Shown: positions 53,332 to 62,640, counted from the first letter of the stretch. The stretch: DNA of 64,000 nt from VRUE01 sp963708115 (GCA_963708115.1 CAVPRX010000002.1:1-64000), one strand, 5' to 3'. Notes: generated by a model not told the origin, from the letters alone. Translations and numbers: made by a program.

Positions 53332-54275
53332 AGAGCCTCGAAGTAGAGGTTCGGCCGCCTTCTCCCTTCCGGCTGCCGGCGTACAGCAGCGAGGATCGGA
53401 CGATGTCCGTTCGCGACGGGGTTCTCTCGCGGCTGCTGCGGGTCGAGCAGAGCCCGGTCCTGGTGCGCGCCTGGGAGCCGGCCCAAGGTCGGGTGCAGTT
53501 GCGCGCCGAGTCGATCGATCCCGCCGCGTTGACGGAGCCGCGCTCGCTTCCGTCCTCGCCGAGCCATGCCGCCGGACCGGCGCAACTGCGCCTCGCCGTT
53601 GAGCGGATGCGTTTCGCGCTCGGCGTCGACGACGACCTCGGCGAGGTCTACCGGCGCTTCCGCCCCGACCCGCTGCTCGGGCCGCTTCTGCGCCGCCGTC
53701 CCTGGCTGCGCCCGCGCCGCCGCCCCTGGGCCTGGGAGGCGCTCGCCTGGGCCGTGGTCAAGCAGCTGATCGAGACCGAGCGGGCAGCCGTCATCCAGCG
53801 CCGCATCGTCGGCCGCTGGGGAATGCGGATGAACGGCGCCGCGCGGTCGAGGTTTGAATCGGATGGCGGTTCAAAGCTCGACCGCGTGCTGCGCGATGTG
53901 CCGGGGCCGGAGACGATCGCCGGGCGGGCACCGGCCGAACTCACCTCGATGGATCTCTCGCCCGGCCGCTCGATCGCCCTGCGGGCGGTCGCCCGCGAGA
54001 TCGCCGCCGGGCGGGTGGCTCCCGGCGACCCCGCCGCGGACCGGCGACTGCTCTCGATCCCCGAGATAGGCCCCTGGACCGTCCAGTGCCTGGGCCTGTT
54101 CGGCCGCGGCGATCCCGACTCGCTCCCCGCCGGCGATCTGATCTACCTGAAGTTGGTCGGTCGTCTCGCCCGCCTCGGCCGCCGCGCCACGGTCGAGGAG
54201 GTCGAGGAGTTCTACGCGCCGTATGAGCCCTTCCGCGGCCTCGCCGGGCTGTGGACGATCGGCCTGTATAGATAG
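53328..54275 (+). CDS. AlkA-like DNA-3-methyladenine glycosylase (HhH-GPD)
   Basis: A 315-residue base-excision repair enzyme. The HhH-GPD region is about 135-310: AWAVVKQLIETERAAVIQRR, the hairpin LLSIPEIGPWTVQCLGLFG, and the catalytic Asp in LPAGDLIYLKLVGRLARLG. It likely removes alkylated purines. The GTG start overlaps the upstream TGA. A 17-bp inverted repeat (53842-53858 with 53870-53886) lies inside the gene. Confidence 0.85.
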   Translation: MKSLEVEVRPPSPFRLPAYSSEDRTMSVRDGVLSRLLRVEQSPVLVRAWEPAQGRVQLRAESIDPAALTEPRSLPSSPSHAAGPAQLRLAVERMRFALGVDDDLGEVYRRFRPDPLLGPLLRRRPWLRPRRRPWAWEALAWAVVKQLIETERAAVIQRRIVGRWGMRMNGAARSRFESDGGSKLDRVLRDVPGPETIAGRAPAELTSMDLSPGRSIALRAVAREIAAGRVAPGDPAADRRLLSIPEIGPWTVQCLGLFGRGDPDSLPAGDLIYLKLVGRLARLGRRATVEEVEEFYAPYEPFRGLAGLWTIGLYR

Positions 54276-54317
54276 ACGCAGGCTTCAAGGAACCATCGAC
54301 CTTGCCGATAGGCCCGC

Positions 54318-56618
54318 ATGGCACGCGAGGGTGGTTCTAGAGGTGAGGGCTGGCCCGAAGAGCGGGTAACCGAGTTCCTCGATGAGATCTCCTCGGCCGG
54401 GGAGGATTACCGCCGCCTGGTCGAGCGCTTGCCGGCGATCGTCTACTCCTGCGAGCTTGGCGAACGGGGTCGCTGGCGTTATGTCAGCCCCCAGATCGAG
54501 GAGATCCTCGGCTACAGCCCGGAGGAGTGGATGGCCGATCCGGGGCTCTGGGCGCAACGGCTTCATCCCGACGACCGCGAGCGCGCGCTCGAACAGGAGA
54601 CGCGCAAGGTGGTCGCCGAAGGGGGTGCCCCACCGGTCGACTACCGGATGATCACCCGCGAGGGCGCCACCGTCTGGATCCTCGACGAGGCGGTGCTCGA
54701 GCCCGACGCCGAGGGGACCCAGGTCTGGCATGGCGTCCTCTACGACATCACCGAGCGCAAGATCGCCGAGCAGGAGCTGAAGCGAGCCGCTGCCCAGCAG
54801 GCAGCCGTGGCGCGACTGGGTCGCTACGCGCTCCAGGATGGCGACCCGGCGCGACTGGCCAAGCAAGCCGTGCCGCTGATGACCGAGATCGACGGGGTCG
54901 AGGCGGCCTGCGTCTGGGAAGCGGGCCGCGAGGGGCGGCGCCTACACCTTCGCGCTGGGCTAGAGGAGCGGGAGGGAGGCGGGGAGCGCCGCGCCTCGGC
55001 CGCTCGCGACTCGCACGCCGGTGCCGCGCTGGAGTCGGGCCTGCACGTGATCGTCGACGACTGGTCGAGCGAGCGGCGCTTCTCGATGCCGCCGGCGCTG
55101 CGGGTGCTCGGCGTGCGCAGCAGCCTCGCGGTACCGATCGCCGGCAAGGAGCGTCCCTTCGGCGTGCTCGACATCCACTCCACCGAGCCCACCCACTTCA
55201 CCCCCCAGGACGTCCACTTCGTCCAGGCTTCGGCGAACGTCCTGGCCGACGCCTTGGAGCGCCACAGCGCCGACGAGGCCTTGCGTCACCGGGTCCTGCA
55301 CGACTCGCTGACCGGCCTGCCCAACCGGCCCAGCTTCGTCGACTCGCTGCGTGACGCGCTGCGCCGCAGCATCGCCTCGGGCTCGCCGGTCGGCATCCTC
55401 TTCCTCGACCTCGACCACTTCAAGCTGATCAACGACAGCATCGGCCACCACGCCGGCGACGATCTGTTGCGGGCGGTGGCACCGCGCCTGCGCGCTCACC
55501 TGCGGCCGGGCGACATCGTCGCCCGTTTCGGCGGCGACGAGTTCGGCATCCTCGTCGACCGGCTGACCGACGAGGAGGAGGCGCTGGCGATTGCCGACCG
55601 GGTGGCCGGCGCATTCGCGGAGCCCTACTCGATGGGTGGTGCCGACCATTTCGTCACCGCCAGCATCGGCATCGCCGTCGCCCGGCCCACAGGTCGCGAG
55701 CCGGTCGACGCCGAGTTGCTGATCCGCGATGCCGACGCGGCGATGTACCGGGCGAAGGAGCGCGGCAGGGGACGCTGTGAGGTCTTCGATGCCGAGATGC
55801 GGGCGCGCGCCGTGCGCCGCCTCGAGACCGAGCGCGAGCTGCGCCACGCGCTCGACCGCGACGAGCTCGAGCTGCACTACCAGCCGGTGGTCGCCCTTGG
55901 CAACGGTGAGATCGTCGGCGTCGAGGCGCTGGTGCGCTGGAACCACCCCGAGCGCGGCATGCTCGACCCCGGCGAGTTCGTCTCGATCGCCGAGGACAGC
56001 GGCCTGATCGAGCCGATCGGCAGCTGGGTGCAGGAGACGGCCTGCCGCCAGGCGCTCGGTTGGCACGATCTACGTCCCGACCAGCGACCCCTCGACGTCG
56101 CCGTCAACCTCTCGGCCCGTCAGGTGGCGCACCGCGACCTGGCCGACTCGGTGCGTGAGATCCTTGCCCGTACCGGCCTCGACCCGGTCAACCTGCGGTT
56201 GGAGGTGACCGAGAGCGTCCTGGTCGAAGAGTCGGCAAGCGCCACCGCGACCCTCGAGGCGCTGAGTGAGATCGGCGTCCGCCTCGTCCTCGACGACTTC
56301 GGCACCGGCTACTCGTCGCTCGCCTACCTCAACCGCTTCCCCTTCGACGCCCTGAAGATCGATCGCTCCTTCGTCGAAGGCCTCGGCGTCGAACAGGAGC
56401 GCACGGCGATCGTCGAGGCGGTGATCGGCATGGCCCGCGCCCTCTCGCTCGACGCGATCGCCGAGGGAGTCGAGAACGAGGCGCAGCTCTCGGAGCTGCG
56501 CCGGCTCGGCTGCGACTACGCCCAGGGCCACCTCTTCTCACGCCCGCTCGCCCCGCAGAAGGTGACGAGCCTGCTGCGCGAGGGGGGCTTCGAGCTAATC
56601 GGGGATCTCGCCCGCTAG
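54318..56618 (+). CDS. PAS-GAF-GGDEF-EAL cyclic-di-GMP signalling protein
   Basis: A 766-residue cytoplasmic protein with no membrane helix. Order: PAS (about 28-150, with a PAC-like end), GAF (about 165-310), GGDEF (about 330-495) with VARFGGDEFGILVDRL intact, and EAL (about 510-760) with GEIVGVEALVRW and downstream DDFGTGYSSLAYLNRFP, EGVENEAQL. Both catalytic motifs look complete, so it could make or degrade cyclic di-GMP in response to a small ligand. It overlaps the convergent ABC substrate-binding gene by 24 nt. Confidence 0.93.
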   Translation: MAREGGSRGEGWPEERVTEFLDEISSAGEDYRRLVERLPAIVYSCELGERGRWRYVSPQIEEILGYSPEEWMADPGLWAQRLHPDDRERALEQETRKVVAEGGAPPVDYRMITREGATVWILDEAVLEPDAEGTQVWHGVLYDITERKIAEQELKRAAAQQAAVARLGRYALQDGDPARLAKQAVPLMTEIDGVEAACVWEAGREGRRLHLRAGLEEREGGGERRASAARDSHAGAALESGLHVIVDDWSSERRFSMPPALRVLGVRSSLAVPIAGKERPFGVLDIHSTEPTHFTPQDVHFVQASANVLADALERHSADEALRHRVLHDSLTGLPNRPSFVDSLRDALRRSIASGSPVGILFLDLDHFKLINDSIGHHAGDDLLRAVAPRLRAHLRPGDIVARFGGDEFGILVDRLTDEEEALAIADRVAGAFAEPYSMGGADHFVTASIGIAVARPTGREPVDAELLIRDADAAMYRAKERGRGRCEVFDAEMRARAVRRLETERELRHALDRDELELHYQPVVALGNGEIVGVEALVRWNHPERGMLDPGEFVSIAEDSGLIEPIGSWVQETACRQALGWHDLRPDQRPLDVAVNLSARQVAHRDLADSVREILARTGLDPVNLRLEVTESVLVEESASATATLEALSEIGVRLVLDDFGTGYSSLAYLNRFPFDALKIDRSFVEGLGVEQERTAIVEAVIGMARALSLDAIAEGVENEAQLSELRRLGCDYAQGHLFSRPLAPQKVTSLLREGGFELIGDLAR

Positions 56619-57602
56619 GTATTCGTTGCTGAGCACTTCGGCGGTCGTCGGGCGGCCGTCGATCAACCCGTTTTCGTTCATCCAGGCGATGAACGCCTTC
56701 CACTCGGCGGGGTTCATCGTGCCGCGCTTGGATAGCAGCGGTAGCGTCGCCGTGACCTCGGCTCTGGTCAGTTTCGGATCGAGGTTCGGGTTGGCTTCGA
56801 GCAGCGCCTTGGTCGTCGCTTCGGGGCTCTTGATCGCGGCGGCGGTGCCGCGCGCCAGCGCGGCGAGGAAGAGGCGGATCGCCTGCGGGTCTTCTTCGAG
56901 CCGGTCGCGGCGGGCGACGAGGACGAGCTCGTCGTAGGTCGGCACGCCCAGCTTGTCGACCGGGGTGACGACCGGGTCCTTGCCGCGCAGGCGCAGGTCA
57001 ACTCCCTCGACGTTGCTGAACCCGCCCAGCATCGCCTGGGCGCTGCCGCCGACGAGCGCCGGCAGCAATCCGTAGCCGACGTTGACGGTCTTGACGTCGG
57101 AAGGGGTCAGCTTGGCGCGGGCGAGGATCGTCTTCAGGTAGGCGTCCTGGTAGGGGATGCCGGCGGTGGCGATCGTCTTGCCGCGTAAGTCGGCCACCCC
57201 TTTTACGCCTGACTTCTTCAGCCAGATCAGCGAGGTCAGCGGGCGGTCCACCACCGCGCCGACGGCGACCACGTCGAGACCCTGTTCGCGCGCCAGCAAC
57301 ACCTCGGGCTCGTATGAGATCGCCAGGTCAGTCTGTCCCGCGGCGACCTGCTTGATCGGCGCCGCCGGGTCGGAGGGGGTCTCAATCTCGACGTCGAGGC
57401 CGGCTTCGCGGAAATAGCCGAGCTTCTCCGCCATGTAGATGCCGGCGTGGTCGGGGTTGGGGTAGAAGTCGAGCGTCAGGCTGAGCGGTTCGGTCGCCGT
57501 GCCGGTGGTGTCGTCGCTCTTCTCGCCGCAGGCGGCCAGCCCCAGGGCGAGGGCGAGCAGGGCGATGGCGAGGGCGATCGCCGGCAGTCGGGGGAACCTC
57601 AT
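56595..57602 (-). CDS. ABC transporter substrate-binding lipoprotein, NMT1/THI5-like
   Basis: A 335-residue lipoprotein: signal AIALAIALLALALGLAAC with lipobox GLAAC, then a periplasmic-binding-like fold of the SsuA/THI5 group (PLSLTLDFYPNPDHAGIYMA, EAGLDVEIETPSDPAAPIKQ). Homologous proteins bind thiamine precursors (formylaminopyrimidine) or sulfonates. It is the last gene of the importer operon (ATPase, permease, binding protein). No TPP riboswitch is visible in the 76-nt leader of the operon. Confidence 0.85.
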   Translation of the reverse strand: MRFPRLPAIALAIALLALALGLAACGEKSDDTTGTATEPLSLTLDFYPNPDHAGIYMAEKLGYFREAGLDVEIETPSDPAAPIKQVAAGQTDLAISYEPEVLLAREQGLDVVAVGAVVDRPLTSLIWLKKSGVKGVADLRGKTIATAGIPYQDAYLKTILARAKLTPSDVKTVNVGYGLLPALVGGSAQAMLGGFSNVEGVDLRLRGKDPVVTPVDKLGVPTYDELVLVARRDRLEEDPQAIRLFLAALARGTAAAIKSPEATTKALLEANPNLDPKLTRAEVTATLPLLSKRGTMNPAEWKAFIAWMNENGLIDGRPTTAEVLSNEYLAGEIPD

Positions 57603-57612
57603 CCCCTGCTTT

Positions 57613-58365
57613 CTATCGCCAAGTGACGATGCGGCGCTCTGCGAAGGCGATGAAACCGAAGAGCGCGAGCGCGATTACGGTGAGGATGGCGGCGGCGGCG
57701 AACATCCGCGCCGTCTCCAGGTTTGCGCTGTCTTCCCGGATCAGGACGCCGAGTCCGGAGTTGGCGCCCACCCACTCGCCGAAGATGGCGGCTATCGGCG
57801 CAAACGTGGCGGCGATCCGGGCACCGCTGAAGACGAAGGGCAGCGAGGTGGGCCATTCCAGACGCCACAGCACCTGCAGGCGGGAGCCGTTGAGCGTGCG
57901 CATCATCTTGGTCGCCTCCGGATCGACCGAGCGCAGTCCGTCGGCCGCGTTGACGGCGATCGGGAAGAAGCAGATCAGCGCTACGACGATGAGCTTTGGC
58001 CCGATCCCGTAGTCGAACCAGACGACCAGGATCGGCGCGATGACGAGGATCGGGATCGCCTGCGAGGCGACCATCAGCGGGTAGAAGGCACGGCGCAGCG
58101 TCGCCGAGACGCGCAGCAAGACGGCAAAGGCCAGGCCTGCCGCGAGCCCGCAGAGGAAGCCGAGCAGGATCTCCTGCAGCGTGACCCAGGCGTTTTCGGC
58201 GAGCAGCGAGCGGTTCTCCCAGAGGGAGGAGGCGATTTCGGCGGGGGAGGGGACGAGAAACGGTTCGAGCCCGAACAGGTCAGCCAGCGCGCCGCTGCTC
58301 GCGGCGATCTGCCAGGCGCCGATCAACGCTGCGAGGACGAGGAGCGGTAGTGCCCAGCGGCTCAT
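57613..58365 (-). CDS. ABC transporter permease of the NMT1-type importer
   Basis: A 250-residue permease of the SsuC/ThiX type with about six helices. The EAA-like cytoplasmic loop is MVASQAIPILVIAPILVVWF followed by MMRTLNGSRLQVLWRLEWPT. It overlaps the ATPase gene by 4 nt and precedes the binding-protein gene by 10 nt. Confidence 0.9.
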   Translation of the reverse strand: MSRWALPLLVLAALIGAWQIAASSGALADLFGLEPFLVPSPAEIASSLWENRSLLAENAWVTLQEILLGFLCGLAAGLAFAVLLRVSATLRRAFYPLMVASQAIPILVIAPILVVWFDYGIGPKLIVVALICFFPIAVNAADGLRSVDPEATKMMRTLNGSRLQVLWRLEWPTSLPFVFSGARIAATFAPIAAIFGEWVGANSGLGVLIREDSANLETARMFAAAAILTVIALALFGFIAFAERRIVTWR

Positions 58366-59120
58366 CGCGCCCCTCTGTGCAGGGCGGCCATCGCCCGCTC
58401 GCGGACGGCGACGAACTCGGGGTCGGTGACCGCGGCGTCGCGGTCCGCTGCTCTTGGCGCGGGGGCGCTCAGTTCCTCGACCATGTGAGCGGGCCGGGCG
58501 GAGAGGACGGCGACACGATCGCAGAGGTAGAGCGCCTCCTCGACGTCGTGGGTGACGAGGACCGCGGTGCGGGGGTCCGCTGTCAGGGCCTCGGACAGCC
58601 AGGCCTGCATCTCGGCGCGGGTGATCGCGTCGAGCGAGGCGAACGGCTCGTCAAGCGCCAGCACCGGCTTGCCGGCGACGAGCGTGCGCAGGAAGGCGAC
58701 CCGCTGTCGCATCCCGCCAGAGAGCTCCGCCGGGCGGGTGCGCTCGAAGCCGGCGAGGCCGAAGCGCTCGAAGAGGAGACCCGCCTGCTCGCGCGCCGCC
58801 CTGCGGCGGACACCGCGGTTGCGCAGCGCCAGGGCGGCGTTGTCGATCGCCGAGAGCCAGGGCAGCAGCATGTCGCGCTGTGGCATGAAGGTGCAGCGGG
58901 CGAGGCGCTCGGCTGGGTCGCTGCTCCCGCCGACCTCGATCTCGCCCATGCTCGGTTGCTGCAGCCCGGCGATCAGCTCGAGCAGGGTCGACTTTCCGCA
59001 GCCCGACGGCCCGACCAGGCCGAGCACGCCGTGCGCCGGCACCTCCAGTTCGAGGCGCTCGATCGCCTCCAGCTCGCCATAGGAGTGGCTGAGGCCGCGG
59101 ATCGAAACCATGGCGGGCAC
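58362..59120 (-). CDS. ABC transporter ATPase of the NMT1-type importer
   Basis: A 252-residue ATPase of the SsuB/TauB/ThiZ type. Walker A GPSGCGKST, signature ELSGGMRQRVAFLRTL, Walker B VLALDEPFASLD, H-loop VLVTHDVEEAL. First gene of the operon with the permease and binding protein. Divergent from the TauE gene. Confidence 0.92.
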   Translation of the reverse strand: MPAMVSIRGLSHSYGELEAIERLELEVPAHGVLGLVGPSGCGKSTLLELIAGLQQPSMGEIEVGGSSDPAERLARCTFMPQRDMLLPWLSAIDNAALALRNRGVRRRAAREQAGLLFERFGLAGFERTRPAELSGGMRQRVAFLRTLVAGKPVLALDEPFASLDAITRAEMQAWLSEALTADPRTAVLVTHDVEEALYLCDRVAVLSARPAHMVEELSAPAPRAADRDAAVTDPEFVAVRERAMAALHRGAR

Positions 59121-59196
59121 CTTGGTATTCTCCCGTACTCCTCGCTCCTGACCAATCCAGTCGAGAAAGTAGGAAAGTCAGGAGCGAGATCGATCG

Positions 59197-60108
59197 ATGG
59201 ACCCGGCAATCATTTTTTTTGGTCTCGGTATTGGCGTGCTCGTCGGCATGACGGGCATGGGCGGGGGATCGCTGATGACGCCGCTGCTGATCCTGATCTT
59301 CGGGATCCAGCCGACGACGGCAATCGGAACCGACATCTTCTACTCGGCCGTCACCAAGACGGTCGGTGGTTGGCGCCACCTGCGGATGAAGACCGTGAAC
59401 ATGGAGCTGGTCAAGTGGCTGGCCCTCGGCAGCGTCCCGGCGGCGGTCGGCGGGGTGGCGCTGGTATCGATCATCGAGAAGCACGTCGGCGAAGACCGGC
59501 TCGACTCGCTCGTCTACGCGGTCCTCGGCGGCACCCTGCTGATGGTCGGCATCATCACCCTGACGCGGGCGCTGATCCTGCGCAACCTGGTCGAGGAGCG
59601 CGACCGCTTCGACGTCGAACGCCGCCACAAAGTCGCCGCCGTCCTGATCGGCGCGACGACGGGCTTCGTGATCGGCATCACCTCGGCCGGATCGGGCACG
59701 GTGATCGCGATCCTGCTGATCGCCGTCTACCGCCTGGCGCCCAGGAAAGTCGTCGGCACCGACGTCTTCCACGCGGCCGTGCTGCTCTGGGCGGCCGGCC
59801 TCGCCCACATCGTCGGCGGAAACGTGGACTTCAGCCTCGCCGGCAACATCCTGATCGGCTCGATCCCGGGGGTGATCATCGGCGCCGCCCTCTCCAGCAA
59901 GGCTCCCCAGGGCTTCATCCGCACCGCCCTGGGCCTGGTCCTCGTCGGCTCGGGCATTGTCACGATTCAGAAGGGCGACCCCAACGTCTGGCCGATTGCG
60001 GCCCTGATCGCGGGAATCGGCCTGGGCGCGGTCCTCGCCGCCCCCCGCATCCTCCACCGCCGCCGCCAGCGCGAAGCAGCAGAGCTTGCGCTCGAATCGA
60101 GCGGCTAA
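59197..60108 (+). CDS. TauE/SafE family sulfite/sulfonate exporter-like protein
   Basis: A 303-residue membrane protein with about eight helices and the two TauE/SafE repeats: GIGVLVGMTGMGGGSLMTPL near the N-terminus and GATTGFVIGITSAGSGTVIA in the second half. These proteins are proposed to export sulfite, sulfoacetate or related organosulfur anions. It lies upstream of an Rrf2 regulator and the sulfate importer, supporting a sulfur role. Confidence 0.9.
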   Translation: MDPAIIFFGLGIGVLVGMTGMGGGSLMTPLLILIFGIQPTTAIGTDIFYSAVTKTVGGWRHLRMKTVNMELVKWLALGSVPAAVGGVALVSIIEKHVGEDRLDSLVYAVLGGTLLMVGIITLTRALILRNLVEERDRFDVERRHKVAAVLIGATTGFVIGITSAGSGTVIAILLIAVYRLAPRKVVGTDVFHAAVLLWAAGLAHIVGGNVDFSLAGNILIGSIPGVIIGAALSSKAPQGFIRTALGLVLVGSGIVTIQKGDPNVWPIAALIAGIGLGAVLAAPRILHRRRQREAAELALESSG

Positions 60109-60140
60109 CCCGCGTGCCGAGTGCCTGATTAACTAGCTCT

Positions 60141-60595
60141 ATGCGTGTTTCAGCAAAAGCCGACTACGCCGTCCGCGCCGCCGCCGAGCTTGCCGCGGCC
60201 GGCGACGAGCCCGTCAAGGGCGAGCGACTGGCCGACGCGCAGGACATCCCGCTGCAGTTCCTCGAGCACATCCTCCTCGAGCTGAAGCACCACGGAATCG
60301 TCCGCGCCCGCCGCGGCGCCAAGGGTGGCTACTGGCTCGCCAAGCCCGCTGAGGAGGTGACGATCGCCGACGTCGTCCGCGCGGTCGAGGGGCCGATCGC
60401 CCACGTGCAGTCGTCCCCCCCGAGGACATCGAGTACAAAGGCCACGCCGAGCACCTTCAGGAGGTCTGGATCGCCGTGCGCGCCAGCCTCCGCGCCGTCC
60501 TGGAGCACGTCACCCTCGCCGACCTCGTGGCCGGCGAGCTTCCCAGCGATATCCGGGACCTCGCGGCTCAGCCCGACGCCTGGGCCGCCCGCTAG
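60141..60595 (+). CDS. Rrf2 family transcriptional regulator, homopolymer frameshift
   Basis: A winged-helix regulator of about 151 residues. The N-terminal part MRVSAKADYAVRAAAELAAA, DIPLQFLEHILLELKHHGIV and RARRGAKGGYWLAKPAEEVT is typical Rrf2. After VEGPIAHVQSSPP the visible frame fails. Restoring one C in the run 60415-60421 (seven C seen, eight needed) gives EDIEYKGHAEHLQEVWIAVR and a stop at 60593-60595. No cysteines are visible in the region that carries the Fe-S ligands in IscR/NsrR, so it resembles CymR-type sulfur regulators. It sits between TauE and the sulfate importer. Confidence 0.85.
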
Positions 60596-60696
60596 CCCTT
60601 TTTTTCGATCTCTTTCTGACTTTGCTGATCGACTTTCTGCTAAGGTGCCCGCCTTCATTCCTAATCAACTTCATCAAGAAAGAAGGGAAGGGTTAG

Positions 60697-61728
60697 ATGA
60701 CGAACCCTGGTAAGGGCAGGAAGACGATCGGATTGGGCTTTGTGACCGCCCTGCTCGCGCTGGTCCTCTTTGCGGTGACCGGCTGCGGGAGCAGCAGCGA
60801 CTCGAGCTCAAGCTCCTCAGGCGGCTCGCTCGACGTGGTCGGCTACTCGACCCCCGAGGCCGTCTACGAGGAAGCGCTCGAGCCTGGGTTCGAGGGGACC
60901 TCGGAGGGGGCTGATGTCAGCTTCAGCAACTCCTTCGGTGCTTCCGGTGACCAGAGCCGTGCGGTCGAGGCCGGTCAGCCCGCCTCTGTCGTCCACTTCG
61001 CGCAGGCCGGTGACATGACCCGTCTGGTCGAAGCGGGGCTCGTCTCCAAAGACTGGGACAAGCAGCAGTACGACGGGATCGCCCAGGACTCGGTCGTCGT
61101 GATCATGACCCGCAAGGGAAACCCCGAGGGGATCGAGTCCTTCGATGACCTGCTCAGCAAGGACGTCGAGGTGATCACGCCCAACCCGTTCAGCTCCGGA
61201 TCGGCCCGCTGGAACATCATGGCCCTCTACGGCTCAGAGCTGCACGCGGGCAAGTCCGAAGCCGAGGCGCTCGACTCGGTCAAGGCGCTGCTCGAGAAGA
61301 CCGTCGTCCAGCCCGGCAGCGCCCGCGACGCGCTCGCCGCCTTCACCCAGGGCGAGGGCGACGTGCTGCTCGGCTACGAGAACGAGGCGATCAAAGCCCA
61401 GACCGAAGGCGAGGACATCGACTACACGATCCCGCCCAGCACGATCCTGATCCAGACGCCGATCGCCGTCACCAAGGACGCGCCGGCAGCGGCCCAGTCC
61501 TTCCTCGACTACATCTGGTCGGACGCGGGACAGGAACTGTGGGCGGAAAACGGTTACCGCCCGGTGAACCCGAAGCTGGTCGATCCGAAGCAGTTCCCTA
61601 CCCCCAAGGACCTGTTCACGATCGACGAGTTCGGCGGCTGGGACAAAGTCAACGACGAGTTCTTCGACGATGAAACCGGCAAGGTCGCCGACATCGAGAA
61701 GGAACTCGGGGTGTCGACCAGCGGCTAG
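60697..61728 (+). CDS. sbp: sulfate-binding lipoprotein
   Basis: A 343-residue sulfate/thiosulfate-binding protein. The lipobox is in LLALVLFAVTGC, followed by a Ser-rich linker. Family blocks: SFSNSFGASGDQSRAVEAGQ, EVITPNPFSSGSARWNIMAL and GYENEAIKAQTEGED. It binds sulfate outside the membrane for the CysTWA transporter. AAGGGAAGGG precedes the ATG. The 101-nt leader after the Rrf2 gene has a run of T (60599-60605) and a T-rich segment likely to hold the promoter. Confidence 0.93.
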   Translation: MTNPGKGRKTIGLGFVTALLALVLFAVTGCGSSSDSSSSSSGGSLDVVGYSTPEAVYEEALEPGFEGTSEGADVSFSNSFGASGDQSRAVEAGQPASVVHFAQAGDMTRLVEAGLVSKDWDKQQYDGIAQDSVVVIMTRKGNPEGIESFDDLLSKDVEVITPNPFSSGSARWNIMALYGSELHAGKSEAEALDSVKALLEKTVVQPGSARDALAAFTQGEGDVLLGYENEAIKAQTEGEDIDYTIPPSTILIQTPIAVTKDAPAAAQSFLDYIWSDAGQELWAENGYRPVNPKLVDPKQFPTPKDLFTIDEFGGWDKVNDEFFDDETGKVADIEKELGVSTSG

Positions 61729-61740
61729 CCGCGAGGAAGC

Positions 61741-62640
61741 ATGGAGGGTCACCCGGCAACCATCCCTTCGGCGCCACCCCGGGCAGGCTTGCGCCTGCCC
61801 GGGGTCGGCGCCGGTCTTGGTAGGGGTCTCGTCGGCCTCTACCTCTCGCTGATCGTGCTGTTGCCTCTGGCAGCGGTGCTAGACGAGTCGCTCAGCGGCG
61901 GCTTGGATGCCTTTTGGAGCTCGGTCACCGGTGCCGAGTCGATGGCGGCGTTGAAGCTGACCGTGGTCTGCTCGCTGATCGTCGTCGCGATCAACGCCGT
62001 CTTCGGCACGATCATTGCCTGGGTCCTCGTCCGCGACGAGTTCCCAGGCAAGGGCGCCGTCAACGCGCTGATCGACCTGCCCTTCGCCTTGCCGACGATC
62101 GTCGCCGGCCTCACGCTGTTGACTCTCTACGGGTCGGATAGTCCATTTGGCCTCGACATCGCCTTCACCAGGGTCGCGATCATCGTCGCGCTCTGCTTCA
62201 TCACCCTGCCCTTTGTCACCCGCGCGGTGCAGCCGCTGCTGATGGAGATGGACCAGCAGATGGAGGAGGCGGCGACCTCGCTCGGCGCCGGCGGCTTCAC
62301 CGTCTTCCGGCGGATCATCTTCCCCAACCTGCTGCCCGGCATCCTCGCCGGCGTGCTGCTCGCCTTCGCCCGAGCGCTGGGCGAGTACGGCTCGCTGATC
62401 CTTATCTCGGGCAACATCCCCTTCAAGACCGAGGTCTCCTCGGTCTTCATCCGCAGTCAGATCGAGTCCGGCAACGTCGCCGGCGCCTCCGCCGTCTCGG
62501 TCGTGCTGTTGTCGATCTCACTGCTTTTGCTGATCGCCGTCAGCCTTCTGGTCCGCTGGAGCGCGAAGAATAAGCCCGGGATCCTCTCCCGGGCCATCGA
62601 CCGGATCGTCTCCCGCAGCCAAGTCGGGGGAGGTCCCTGA
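61741..62640 (+). CDS. cysT: sulfate ABC transporter permease CysT
   Basis: A 299-residue permease. Homology to CysT begins near RLPGVGAGLGRGLVGLYLSL, and the EAA loop is MEEAATSLGAGGFTVFRRII. About six helices. ATG 61741 follows GAGGAAG 12 nt after the sbp stop. The first 25 codons include a strong hairpin (61770-61812), so the N-terminus is encoded by a palindrome. TGATG overlap with cysW. Confidence 0.93.
   Translation: MEGHPATIPSAPPRAGLRLPGVGAGLGRGLVGLYLSLIVLLPLAAVLDESLSGGLDAFWSSVTGAESMAALKLTVVCSLIVVAINAVFGTIIAWVLVRDEFPGKGAVNALIDLPFALPTIVAGLTLLTLYGSDSPFGLDIAFTRVAIIVALCFITLPFVTRAVQPLLMEMDQQMEEAATSLGAGGFTVFRRIIFPNLLPGILAGVLLAFARALGEYGSLILISGNIPFKTEVSSVFIRSQIESGNVAGASAVSVVLLSISLLLLIAVSLLVRWSAKNKPGILSRAIDRIVSRSQVGGGP
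61770..61812 (+). promoter_or_regulatory. intra-operonic hairpin at the start of cysT
   Basis: GGCGCCACCCCGGGCAGGC (61770-61788) pairs, with one bulged C, with GCCTGCCCGGGGT and CGGCGCC (61793-61812) around a TTGC loop. It lies about 40 nt after the sbp stop. Hairpins at this point of importer operons commonly protect the binding-protein mRNA so that it accumulates over the permeases. Confidence 0.6.

Noticed and set aside
53853..53876. tRNA-like T-loop sequence (GGTTTGAATC, GGTTCAAA)
   Set aside because: It is part of an inverted repeat in the AlkA gene; no acceptor, D or anticodon stem is present.
59121..59196. TPP riboswitch before the NMT1-type importer
   Set aside because: The gap is only 76 nt and shared with a divergent gene; no thi-box sequence such as CTGAGA was seen.
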